From Altererythrobacter sp. CAU 1644 (GTDB lineage: Bacteria; Pseudomonadota; Alphaproteobacteria; Sphingomonadales; Sphingomonadaceae), in assembly GCF_029623755.1 (NCBI RefSeq), contig NZ_CP121106.1:124001-188000 (forward strand): a stretch of DNA of 64,000 nucleotides. Reading direction: 5' to 3'. The position numbers and the translations under genes are program-made. Positions 51,133 through 59,112 of this stretch are shown here, in pieces. Numbering within the stretch: the first letter of the stretch is position 1; every line of letters begins with the position of its first letter. A model generated the notes under the pieces. The model was given only the letters and a program-made list of their open reading frames with translations, made no database searches and was not told the origin of the DNA.

Positions 51133-52149
51133 TCAGTCCTTCTTGCCGATCCAGACGCCGGTCATCGTTCCCTGCGTGCCGTCCCGGGTAAACGGGGCCG
51201 AAAACCGACCGATCACTTCCTGTGCATTGGGTCCGGTCAGGCTGCCGTCGAACCACGATGCGTCGAGGAGTACGCCATCCTTGCTGAACTTGCCGGAGTA
51301 ATTCGCGCTGCCAACGGAATAGACCGTCTGCGCGAAATCATAGACCCCGTAATCATAGTCGAGATCGGTGTACCAGCCGTTGGTGTAGAGAAACGGATTC
51401 ATGCTGCCCGAAAGCGTGCCGGAGCCAAAATCGAAGGCCAGTTTAACCGTGCCGGAGATTTCGAATGCATCCACCGGCGTCTCACCAAAGATTTCGGCCC
51501 GGTAGGTCGCGGTCCCGCTCCTAGGAATCGCATCAGCAGCAGGTTGATAGCCGTAAACGAACCAGCCGTAGATCTTGGTATGGGTACCGTCGGCGTTGCC
51601 TTCGGATTTGTACCACCTCCCGTAGTGCGAGTAGGTGTAGGGATAGCGTTCGCGAAACGGCACCGGCATCCATACCGAACCCACGGTTTCTCCGTTTGAG
51701 GAGATGCGGTGGAAGGTAGAGCTCGCTATCTGGCCTGCCGATCCGTTCAAGCCGAGATCGGTCAGTTCTCCCGCTTCCCCGGTTGGCAGCTTGATCTTGT
51801 AGATCTGGCGGGCTTCATCGAAATCCAGCTGGATGGTCGCGCCTTGCTCGCTCGGCACCGACTTGATGAATTTCGCGAGATCCTTGCTACCTGAGACATT
51901 GCTCTCGCTCGACAGCGTGTCAGTCTCATAAACCGTGTAGGCGACCGTCTGCGCATTCGTCCCGATAGTGAGAGTCTCGGGCTTGATCACCTGGGCCGGC
52001 GTCGGCGTAGGGGTCGGAGCCGGCGCAGGACTGGGTGGCGGAGGGGGGAGCGGCGTCGAATTTGGACTCGCCCCCCCTCCTCCGCCGCATCCTGCAAGCG
52101 CGAGCAGCAGCACCAGTGTGGCGCTGGCGACGGTAATGGATTCCCTCAT
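51133..52149 (-). CDS. Surface lipoprotein with TbpB-like barrel, presumed Slam substrate
   Basis: A 338-residue lipoprotein. MRESITVASATLVLLLALAGC ends in an LAGC lipobox with Cys21, followed by GGGGG and a Pro-rich linker. The C-terminus has FDFGSGTLSGSMNPFL, YSGKFSKDGVLLDASWFDGSLTGPNAQEVIGRFSAPF and TMTGVWIGKKD, the small beta-barrel pattern (G-x-F-x-G-P-x-A-x-E) of TbpB/HpuA-like Slam substrates. GGAGGG precedes ATG 52149; an in-frame ATG 20 codons upstream would displace the signal peptide and is rejected. The Slam-like gene follows after TGA and one codon. Ligand unknown. Confidence 0.85.
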   Translation of the reverse strand: MRESITVASATLVLLLALAGCGGGGGASPNSTPLPPPPPSPAPAPTPTPTPAQVIKPETLTIGTNAQTVAYTVYETDTLSSESNVSGSKDLAKFIKSVPSEQGATIQLDFDEARQIYKIKLPTGEAGELTDLGLNGSAGQIASSTFHRISSNGETVGSVWMPVPFRERYPYTYSHYGRWYKSEGNADGTHTKIYGWFVYGYQPAADAIPRSGTATYRAEIFGETPVDAFEISGTVKLAFDFGSGTLSGSMNPFLYTNGWYTDLDYDYGVYDFAQTVYSVGSANYSGKFSKDGVLLDASWFDGSLTGPNAQEVIGRFSAPFTRDGTQGTMTGVWIGKKD

Positions 52150-52477
52150 GCAACCCTCCGCATTGATTTGGTGATTGCGAAGCTGGCACTGCACCTCCCT
52201 CCGATCCATGATGGCTTGCCGATGTTTGCCTGATCTGAGGTAATCGATTGCTTAGGACCGAGGCGTGCAGGTCGCGCCCCCTTCGATCAACCGAAGCTGA
52301 GCTGACCGGGGCTCGCGATAGTGGAATTAAGGCTCTTGCGAGGAATCGCCGGGCACAATCTTCACCCTTCGAGCTTGGACTGAGCAGAACCGTCTGTATG
52401 ATCCGTACCCGCAGCCGGCGAATGTCCCCCGACTTCCGCCGGCTTGATTGTGCGAATGGAAGGAATAGTCGAGCCAG
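52150..52477. other. Divergent intergenic region between the surface lipoprotein and second TonB receptor
   Basis: This 328-base gap holds no convincing gene. The direct-repeat candidate operator lies at 52209-52234, nearer the lipoprotein. The right half, up to the receptor start at 52478, is GC-rich with no clear promoter hexamers or terminators. Both flanking genes read outward, so their promoters must lie here. Confidence 0.6.
52209..52234 (+). promoter_or_regulatory. Direct-repeat operator candidate upstream of the lipoprotein-Slam pair
   Basis: TGATGGCTTGCCGATG followed by TTTGCCTGAT gives TTGCC at 52216-52220 and 52226-52230, 10 bases apart. Aligned with 44464-44492 it differs by two substitutions and small gaps. 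It is 60-85 bases from the lipoprotein ATG (on the opposite strand) and about 245 bases from the second receptor ATG. The shared motif suggests coordinated control of the locus. Confidence 0.55.
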
Positions 52478-54511
52478 ATGTTGAAACGCGTATCGCCGAT
52501 GATCGTGGCAGGGACGATGGCCAACGCCCTGCTGCCGCGACCGGCCCTGGCTCAAGATGGTGATGAGGATGGCGAACCGACGCGGGTGATCGTCGTTACC
52601 GGCGAAGGGCTTGGAGAAACCCCGGCCTCGCCCGCCTATGACACCCAGACCATCGATCGCGAGCAATTGCTATCCGCACCATCGGGCAGGATCGAAGACG
52701 CGCTCACCTCGGTCGCGGGGTTCCAGCAGTTCCGCCGTTCGGACAGCCGCTCGGCCAACCCGTCGGCGCAAGGGGCCACACTGCGCGCGCTGGGCGGTAA
52801 TGCCACGAGCCGCGCGCTTGTCCTGCTCGACGGCGTACCGATGACCGATCCATTTTTCGGTTATGTTCCCTTCTCGGCGCTTGCGGCCGAACGGCTCGCG
52901 CATGTGCGCGTGACCCGCGGCGGTGGTTCCGGACCGTTTGGTGCCGGCGCCCTGGCCGGGACCATCGAGTTGACGAGCGCCGATGGCGCAACGTTGGGCA
53001 ATTTCAGTGGCATGCTCGTCGCGAATGATCGCGGCGATACCGAAGCGAGCGCGACCCTTTCTTCACAACTCGGCACGGGCTTCGGTTCGGTGTCGGGCCG
53101 CTGGGATCGCGGCAAGGGATTCTGGACGACGCCGGCCTCCGATCGCGTTCCGGCCAGCGCACGGGCAAGCTTCGACGGCTACTCGGTCCAGGTGCGCGGC
53201 GTCGCCCCGCTGACCGAGATGATCGAATTGCAGGCACGCGGCCTCGTCTACCGCGAGGAACGCACTCTGCGTTTTGACGGCGCCGAAAGCAGCATGGAGG
53301 GTCAGGACGCGAGCCTGCGAGTGGTAGGCCGAGGCGAGTGGCAGTTCGACCTGCTTGGCTACGTCCAGGCGCGCAACTTCACCAATGTCGTGATTTCCTC
53401 GACCCGCTTCGTACCCGTGCTCGATCAGCGCAATACGCCCGCCACAGGCCTTGGCGGGAAATTCGAACTTCGTCCCCCGACCGGCCGGCGCAACGTGCTG
53501 CGGCTGGGGATCGACTACCGCAAGTCCGATGGCGAGCTCTTCGAAATCGCCCAGAGCGCCTTTTCCGGCGCGGTCACCGCCAGACGAAACGCGGGCGGGA
53601 CGAATACGGACCTTGGCATCTTTGCCGAGAACGACCTCACCCTGGGTGCCATCACCCTGACGGCGGGCGCCCGGGTCGATCGATTCACCATTCGGGACGG
53701 ATTCTTCATCGAGCGAAATGGTGCGGGCTTGCTAGTCGACAACCAGACCTATCCCGACCGGTCAGGCTGGGAAGCCTCATTCCGCGGTGGCGCGCTCTAC
53801 CGAGTGAACGATGCGCTTAGCTTGCGCGCCGCAGCCTATAGCGGCCTTCGTCTTCCCACCCTGAACGAGCTCTACCGTCCCTTCGTCGTTTTCCCGATCG
53901 TCACCCAGGCGAACGCTGCGCTCGACAACGAACGTCTCGAAGGGTTCGAAGCGGGGATCGACTGGGCGCCTGCGGACGCCATCTCACTTGCGCTGACCGC
54001 CTTCGACAACCGGGTGAAGAACGCGATTGCCAATGTCACGATCGGCCCGAACCTGCGCCAGCGGCGCAATATCGACGCGATCCATTCGCGGGGTATCGAA
54101 GCAAGCGCGGCGCTGAAGTTCGGCGCGGTTAGCCTGGACGGCGCCATCGCCTTTACCGATGCCGAAGCGGAGGGTTCGGGACCTGCCGCCGCGCTCGACG
54201 CGAACCGCCCCTCGCAAACTCCGAAGTGGGTTGCGGGAACTACGCTGGCCTATCGACCGGCGGACGATTGGCTGTTCTCGACGACGCTGCGGCATGTCGG
54301 TGCGCAGTTCGAGGACGACCTGGAAACCAATGTACTGCCAGCCGCAACCACGCTTGACGCCTTTGCCCAAATCCCGGTCCTCGATGGCATCAGGTTGATT
54401 TTGCGCGGGGAAAACCTGACCGATGAAACCATTGTGACGCGCAACCAGGGCGGTTCGATCGACCTTGGCACGCCTCGAACGCTTTGGGCCGGGTTCAAGG
54501 TCGGCCTCTAG
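52478..54511 (+). CDS. TonB-dependent receptor of the Slam locus (second)
   Basis: A 677-residue outer-membrane receptor. MLKRVSPMIVAGTMANALLPRPALAQ is a signal peptide, and RVIVVTGEGLGETPASPAYDTQTI a TonB-box region. Plug features include ATLRALGGNATSRALVLLDGVPMTDPFFGYVPF and HVRVTRGGGSGPFGAGALAGTIEL. YSGLRLPTLNELYRPF, NERLEGFEAGIDW and a C-terminal GENLTDETIV with LWAGFKVGL follow BtuB/CirA-like receptors. It shows no close resemblance to the first receptor beyond the fold. Its 328-base upstream gap is shared with the lipoprotein gene, suggesting that it could import what the lipoprotein captures. Confidence 0.92.
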   Translation: MLKRVSPMIVAGTMANALLPRPALAQDGDEDGEPTRVIVVTGEGLGETPASPAYDTQTIDREQLLSAPSGRIEDALTSVAGFQQFRRSDSRSANPSAQGATLRALGGNATSRALVLLDGVPMTDPFFGYVPFSALAAERLAHVRVTRGGGSGPFGAGALAGTIELTSADGATLGNFSGMLVANDRGDTEASATLSSQLGTGFGSVSGRWDRGKGFWTTPASDRVPASARASFDGYSVQVRGVAPLTEMIELQARGLVYREERTLRFDGAESSMEGQDASLRVVGRGEWQFDLLGYVQARNFTNVVISSTRFVPVLDQRNTPATGLGGKFELRPPTGRRNVLRLGIDYRKSDGELFEIAQSAFSGAVTARRNAGGTNTDLGIFAENDLTLGAITLTAGARVDRFTIRDGFFIERNGAGLLVDNQTYPDRSGWEASFRGGALYRVNDALSLRAAAYSGLRLPTLNELYRPFVVFPIVTQANAALDNERLEGFEAGIDWAPADAISLALTAFDNRVKNAIANVTIGPNLRQRRNIDAIHSRGIEASAALKFGAVSLDGAIAFTDAEAEGSGPAAALDANRPSQTPKWVAGTTLAYRPADDWLFSTTLRHVGAQFEDDLETNVLPAATTLDAFAQIPVLDGIRLILRGENLTDETIVTRNQGGSIDLGTPRTLWAGFKVGL

Positions 54512-54649
54512 TCGAGATGGCCGCGTCGTTGGATAGTGCAATCCGGACGCCGCTCGCTGCTCAGCACCAGCATCACCTGACCAATTAGACAAGTGGACCG
54601 ACCCCGACCCGCGCCGTAACAATCGCTGGCAGGCAAACGGGAACGGAAG

Positions 54650-55414
54650 ATGGACAATCTATTTGGCCTCGAAGGCAAGGTCGCGGTGGTCACCGGCGCG
54701 GGGCGAGGTATCGGAGAAGGCATTGCCACCCTGTTGGCCGAGGCCGGCGCGGATGTTGTGTGTGCAGCGCGCAGCACCGACCAGATCGAACGTACGGCAA
54801 AGGCAATCAACGGAGCGAACTCGGGCGGAAGGGCGATATTCCAGCAAACCGACGTTTCGAGCGACACTGACATGGAAGCGCTCGCGCAGCGGGCGATCGA
54901 CGAATTCGGCCGGCTTGATATCTGGGTGAACAATGCTGGGGGTTCGCTGGTATCTGCCCCCCTGACCCAACTACCCGTCGAAGAGTGGGAGAAAACCCTC
55001 GCGGTAAACCTCGGCTCGGTCTTCTACAGCGTCAGAGCGGCGGTGAAACGCATGACGAGCGGCGGTGCGATCGTGAACATCTCGTCGCTGGCCGGGCAGG
55101 ATCCGTTCCCCGGCAGCGGCCATTACAGCGCGGCCAAGGCCGGAGTGATCATGCTCACCAAGACGCTCGCGCTCGAGCTGGGGGAGCAAGGCATCAGGGT
55201 GAATGCGATCTTGCCTGGCTTCGTCCCGACCGACACGGTGAAACAGGCGCTATCGATGAAGGATGAGGATTTCGGTCCCTTGCTCGAGCAGCTCAACCTG
55301 CCCGCGGGCCGGCTAGGCACGCCCCAGGACATCGCGGCCTGCGTCCTTTATCTCGTAAGCCCGGCCAGCGAGTGGATGACCGGGCAGTCCATCAGGCTTG
55401 CCGGCACGGTCTAG
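54650..55414 (+). CDS. SDR family oxidoreductase (first of the catabolic cluster)
   Basis: A 254-residue classical SDR. VAVVTGAGRGIGEGIATLLAEAGADVVCAARS is the NAD(P) site, VNNAGGS the NAG motif, and VNISSLAGQDPFPGSGHYSAAKAG the Ser-Tyr-Lys active site. LPGFVPTDTVKQAL and DIAACVLYLVSPASEWMTGQSI complete a FabG-like C-terminus. An Arg within the coenzyme loop (CAARS) makes NADP use plausible. A GST gene and another SDR gene follow on the same strand after 50 bases and then immediately, forming a likely operon. Substrate not identifiable. Confidence 0.9.
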   Translation: MDNLFGLEGKVAVVTGAGRGIGEGIATLLAEAGADVVCAARSTDQIERTAKAINGANSGGRAIFQQTDVSSDTDMEALAQRAIDEFGRLDIWVNNAGGSLVSAPLTQLPVEEWEKTLAVNLGSVFYSVRAAVKRMTSGGAIVNISSLAGQDPFPGSGHYSAAKAGVIMLTKTLALELGEQGIRVNAILPGFVPTDTVKQALSMKDEDFGPLLEQLNLPAGRLGTPQDIAACVLYLVSPASEWMTGQSIRLAGTV

Positions 55415-55464
55415 GCAACAATTCGCGTGCTTCCCACGGCCGCCATCTTGAAAGGAGAAACGCG

Positions 55465-56109
55465 ATGAAGCTCCATTCCAGTCTCGGACCCAATCCGCGC
55501 CTCGTGCGCATGTTCCTGGTCGAGAAGGGTATCGAGGAAGGGACGGGTTTCGAGCGGGTCCATTACGACATCATCACGGGCGAGAACCGCCAGAGCGCGG
55601 ACTACGTCGCCAAGAATCCGCTCGGGACCATGCCTGCCCTCGAACTCGACGACGGGACCGTGCTGACCGAGAGTTGGCCGATTTGCGAATATCTGGAAGA
55701 GTTGCACCCGGAGCCAAACCTGTTCGGAAAGACGCCGCTGGAGCGCGCCGAGGTCCGCAAGTGGGTCCGTCTGTTCGATCAGGAGGTCGTGGTGCCGATG
55801 ACGATGGGCTTTCGCGCCGGGGCAGGACGGCCCATGTTCGAACCGCGCATGGCCGTTGTCAGCGCCGAGGCCGGTGCCGAACTATCGGCCATGTCGGACG
55901 ACAAATGGCGCTATTTCGACAGCGTGCTGGGCGACAGCAATCACCTCGCCTTGGGGCGGTTCACCTTCGCTGACCTGATCATGTTCGCTTTCGCCAATTT
56001 CGGCTTCACGGTCGGGTGGAAGCTCCCCGAAGGGACCGACAATCTCGCGCGTTTCGTTGCCACTCATAACGAGCGCGACAGCGCAGCGATCTGGCAACAG
56101 GCCGAATAG
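55465..56109 (+). CDS. Glutathione S-transferase family protein
   Basis: A 214-residue GST. KLHSSLGPNPRLVRMFLVEKGIEE is the thioredoxin-like start with Ser at the usual activating position, NPLGTMPALELDDGTVLTESWPICEYLEE the cis-Pro and GSH-glutamyl contact region, and GRFTFADLIMFAFANFG the C-terminal N-capping box. AAAGGAG precedes ATG 55465, which fixes the start over a longer frame. The stop overlaps the next SDR's GTG by one base. In the catabolic cluster it could remove glutathione from, or add it to, an intermediate; no etherase-specific motif was recognised. Confidence 0.9.
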   Translation: MKLHSSLGPNPRLVRMFLVEKGIEEGTGFERVHYDIITGENRQSADYVAKNPLGTMPALELDDGTVLTESWPICEYLEELHPEPNLFGKTPLERAEVRKWVRLFDQEVVVPMTMGFRAGAGRPMFEPRMAVVSAEAGAELSAMSDDKWRYFDSVLGDSNHLALGRFTFADLIMFAFANFGFTVGWKLPEGTDNLARFVATHNERDSAAIWQQAE

Positions 56110-56876
56110 TGCCGGATCTCACCGGCAAGGTGGCCATCGTCACCGGCTGCGCCAGCGGGATCGGCGCTGCCACGGTGCGGCGGCTGGTGGCCGACGGAGC
56201 GCAGGTTCTCGGGACCGATATCGACGCCCAAGGTGGTGCCGCGCTCTGCCAGGAAATCGGCACGCGGTTTGCCCAGCAGGACGTCAGCGACGAGCAGCGC
56301 TGGGACGAGGTCGTCGCGGAGGCGGTCGAAGCCTTCGGTAGGCTCGATATCCTCGTCAACAATGCGGGGAAAGTGTCGGGCCGTTCGATCGGAGACGTCG
56401 ACATGGCGGCCTGGTCGCAGGTGATCGGGGTCAACCTTACCGGCACGATGATGGGTTGCCGCGCGGCGATACGCGCGATGACGAAGAACCCCGGCGGTGC
56501 CAGCGGCGCGATCGTCAATATCGCCTCGACCACGGCAATCACCCCCTTGCCGACCGATGTCGGCTATTCCGCCAGCAAGGCGGGCGTGCGCGCGCTGACC
56601 AAGTCGGTAGCCACCTGGTGCGCGCAGCAAGGTAACGCGATCCGCTGCAACACCGTGATCCCGGGCGCAACCGATACGGGCATCCTCGCCGAGGCGGAAA
56701 AGGCAACGCCGGGCCTCAAGCAGGTAGTTGCGGCGACCTCGCCTTTGAAAAGACTCGCCGATCCGGCCGAGACCGCCGCCGCGATCGCTTTCCTTGCGTC
56801 AGACGAATGCCCCTACATGACCGGGGCCGACATGCTGGTCGATGGCGGGATGATGTCGCTGCATCCCGGGTTCTAG
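56109..56876 (+). CDS. SDR family oxidoreductase (second of the catabolic cluster)
   Basis: A 255-residue classical SDR: KVAIVTGCASGIGAATVRRLVADGAQVLGTDID (Asp after the second strand, suggesting NAD preference), VNNAGKVSG, IVNIASTTAITPLPTDVGYSASKAG with the Ser-Tyr-Lys set, and CNTVIPGATDTGIL. The C-terminus has the AIAFLASDECPYMTGADMLVDGG motif. GTG 56109 shares its first base with the GST stop, so the pair is coupled. It converges on the MFS gene, 9 bases away. Confidence 0.9.
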   Translation: MPDLTGKVAIVTGCASGIGAATVRRLVADGAQVLGTDIDAQGGAALCQEIGTRFAQQDVSDEQRWDEVVAEAVEAFGRLDILVNNAGKVSGRSIGDVDMAAWSQVIGVNLTGTMMGCRAAIRAMTKNPGGASGAIVNIASTTAITPLPTDVGYSASKAGVRALTKSVATWCAQQGNAIRCNTVIPGATDTGILAEAEKATPGLKQVVAATSPLKRLADPAETAAAIAFLASDECPYMTGADMLVDGGMMSLHPGF

Positions 56877-56885
56877 CGCACACTG

Positions 56886-58199
56886 CTAGGCGCGACCCAT
56901 GCGCTCCAGATAGCCGCTGCTGCGCATCTGCGCCGCGGTCCAGGCAAACACCCCCATCGCCAGCACACCTGAGACGAGACAAACGGCGAAGACCGAAATG
57001 GTCAGCGAATAGTCGCCCTGGCTCGGCTGCAGCCAGTCGCTGACCCAGCCGATCACCGCGAGGCCGAGCGCCTGCCCCACCAGATTGTTGAAGAACAAGG
57101 CGATGGCGACGGCGAAGCCCCTTTGCGATGGCTCGACGGTGTTCTGGATACCCGAAAGGATCGGCGCCTGGCTCGCAACATAGATGCCGTAGGCGAGCGC
57201 AAAGAAGCCGAGGAAGACCCAGAACTGGTCCGAGGCAAGGCTCGCCGCCAGCGGCACGCAACAAAGCAGGCTGACGAGGCCGGGTAGCCACGCCCGCCAG
57301 CGCTCGTCGCGCCGGGTCAGCCAGTCGGTCAGGAAGCCGCCCAGCACCGGGCCGGGAATGCCGCCCAGCAGGAATGCCAGCCCGAGATAGACCGCGACGT
57401 CGCCGGTCGAGACGTCGAAATTCCGCATCATCACTGCGGCCATCCAGAACGCCAGCGCATATCCGATCATGATCTGCACCGCCCAGCCGATCGCGATGCC
57501 GAAAAACACGCGGTTGGTCAGCAACGACGCGGCGGTATCGCGCAGCGGCATCTGCTCGATGCGAGAACCGACCGGCGCATAGCGTCCACGCCGCGGTTCG
57601 ATCACCGTGAAGTAGAGCAAGGCACCGATGAATACGCCCGGCAGGCCCATCAGCACGAAGGCCATGCGCCACCCGTATTCCTGGGCCAGCAGGCCGCCCG
57701 CCATCAACCCGGTCACCGTGCCAAGCGTTGCGCCCCAGGTGAGGAACCCCATCGCCCTGGCAAGTTCCTCACGTTTGAAATAGTCGGCGATCAGCGATTG
57801 CGACGCCGGACCGCTGCAGCCCTCGCCCACCCCGACCCCGGTGCGTGCAAGGAAGAGCGAGAAGAAGCCCACCGCCGCGCCGCACAGCGCAGTCATCACG
57901 CTCCAGAAACTGATCGCGCCGGCGATAATGTTCTTGCGGATCGAACGATCGGCCAGCCGTGCGGCGGGAAAGCCGATCAGGACGTAGGTGGCGGTAAAGG
58001 CCAGCCCGCCCAGCAGGCCAAGCTCGAAGTCGCTGAAGGAAAACTCCGCCTTGATGTCTTCGAGCAGGATCGAGAACACCAGCCGGTCGGCGACGCTGAA
58101 CAGGCTGGTAAGCGTGAGCAGGCCGAGCACGTACCAGCGATAGCGCCCGGCGGGCGCACAGTCCCGATCAGGCTGGGTCTCAGTGATGGGGTCTGGCAT
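56886..58199 (-). CDS. MFS transporter
   Basis: A 437-residue inner-membrane transporter with about 12 helices. RLVFSILLEDIKAEFSFSDFELGLLGGLAFTATYVLIGFPAARLADRSIRKNII holds the loop 2-3 signature G-x-x-x-D-R-x-x-R-K, and LARTGVGVGEGCSGPASQSLIADYF is the conserved motif after TM4. The family resembles the sphingolipid/spinster and hexuronate-like MFS groups found near aromatic or steroid catabolic genes. ATG 58199 gives MPDPITETQ; it overlaps the SDR stop region by 20 bases, so the two are coupled. Substrate unknown. Confidence 0.9.
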   Translation of the reverse strand: MPDPITETQPDRDCAPAGRYRWYVLGLLTLTSLFSVADRLVFSILLEDIKAEFSFSDFELGLLGGLAFTATYVLIGFPAARLADRSIRKNIIAGAISFWSVMTALCGAAVGFFSLFLARTGVGVGEGCSGPASQSLIADYFKREELARAMGFLTWGATLGTVTGLMAGGLLAQEYGWRMAFVLMGLPGVFIGALLYFTVIEPRRGRYAPVGSRIEQMPLRDTAASLLTNRVFFGIAIGWAVQIMIGYALAFWMAAVMMRNFDVSTGDVAVYLGLAFLLGGIPGPVLGGFLTDWLTRRDERWRAWLPGLVSLLCCVPLAASLASDQFWVFLGFFALAYGIYVASQAPILSGIQNTVEPSQRGFAVAIALFFNNLVGQALGLAVIGWVSDWLQPSQGDYSLTISVFAVCLVSGVLAMGVFAWTAAQMRSSGYLERMGRA

Positions 58200-58947
58200 C
58201 GAGGCCGTTATCGACCGGGATGACGATCCCATTGATGAAACGCGAATCGTCGCTGGCGAGGTACAGCATCGCATTGGCGACATCGCGCGGCGCGCCGAGC
58301 GAATCCGCCGGTAGCGGGCCGTCGGGGATTTCCATCAGTTCCTCGCCCGCACGCCCGCTGATGTCACGCACCATCGGCGTTTCAATGCCCCCGGGCGCGA
58401 TCGCATTGCAGCGGATCCCATAGCCCTGGTCCTGGCAGTGCATGGCAATCGAGCGGGTCATCGCGCGGATGCCGCCCTTGGCCGCGGTATAGGCAACGAT
58501 ATTGCCATAGCCCATCAGCGCCGCGGTCGAGGCCATGTTGATGATCGAGGCACCGCCGCCCCCTCGGCCCTTCATCAGCGGAATGCCGTATTTGCAGCCG
58601 AAGAAGGTGCCCATGACATGGATGTCGAGATGCAGGCGAAAATTGTCGGCCGAACATTCCTCGACGTTCTCGAAGATGACATTGCCGGCATTGTTGACGA
58701 GGATGTCTAGACCGCCGTGGCGCTCTTCGATGGCCTTGTAGACTTCCTTCCACTGGCTTTCGCTGGTGACGTCGAGCGCCATCGCATCTCCACCAACCGC
58801 GTCGGCGACCTTGTGCGCCTGCTCGACTTCGCGGTCGGTCACGATGACCCGCGCACCCTCGGCGGCAAGCAGTTCGCAGTCAGCCTTGCCCAGACCCATC
58901 GCGCCCCCTGTGACCAGCGCGATCTTGCCTTCGACCCTTCCGCCCAT
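58180..58947 (-). CDS. SDR family oxidoreductase (third of the catabolic cluster)
   Basis: A 255-residue classical SDR. KIALVTGGAMGLGKADCELLAAEGARVIVTDRE shows an Asp before the strand end, typical of NAD use. VNNAGNVIFENVEEC, NMASTAALMGYGNIVAYTAAKGG (Ser/Tyr/Lys) and CNAIAPGGIETPMV follow, ending DSRFINGIVIPVDNG. ATG 58947 has GGGAGA upstream; a start 8 codons earlier is possible. It is divergent from the Rieske oxygenase gene at 59113 and overlaps the MFS gene, so control from the same 165-base gap is likely. Confidence 0.9.
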   Translation of the reverse strand: MGGRVEGKIALVTGGAMGLGKADCELLAAEGARVIVTDREVEQAHKVADAVGGDAMALDVTSESQWKEVYKAIEERHGGLDILVNNAGNVIFENVEECSADNFRLHLDIHVMGTFFGCKYGIPLMKGRGGGGASIINMASTAALMGYGNIVAYTAAKGGIRAMTRSIAMHCQDQGYGIRCNAIAPGGIETPMVRDISGRAGEELMEIPDGPLPADSLGAPRDVANAMLYLASDDSRFINGIVIPVDNGLDARPHH

Positions 58948-59112
58948 AGATGTCTCCCGTTCTCTCTCCACCTATCAGACTATCGGCCATCGGCGGCTTC
59001 ACCACTGTCGAAAGCGATGAGAGCTTGGCGTGGCCAACCCCGCGGCGATGCACGAAAATGTCAGTCGCCAAGCACGCCTGCGGGTTTAGCTTGCGGAACA
59101 GGGAGAGGTGCA

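Noticed and set aside
54650..56876. Lignin beta-ether cleavage (Lig-type) operon
   Set aside because: SDR plus GST genes recall LigD/LigF loci, but the GST lacks recognisable LigE/LigF sequence and the SDRs look generic, so the assignment is not supported.
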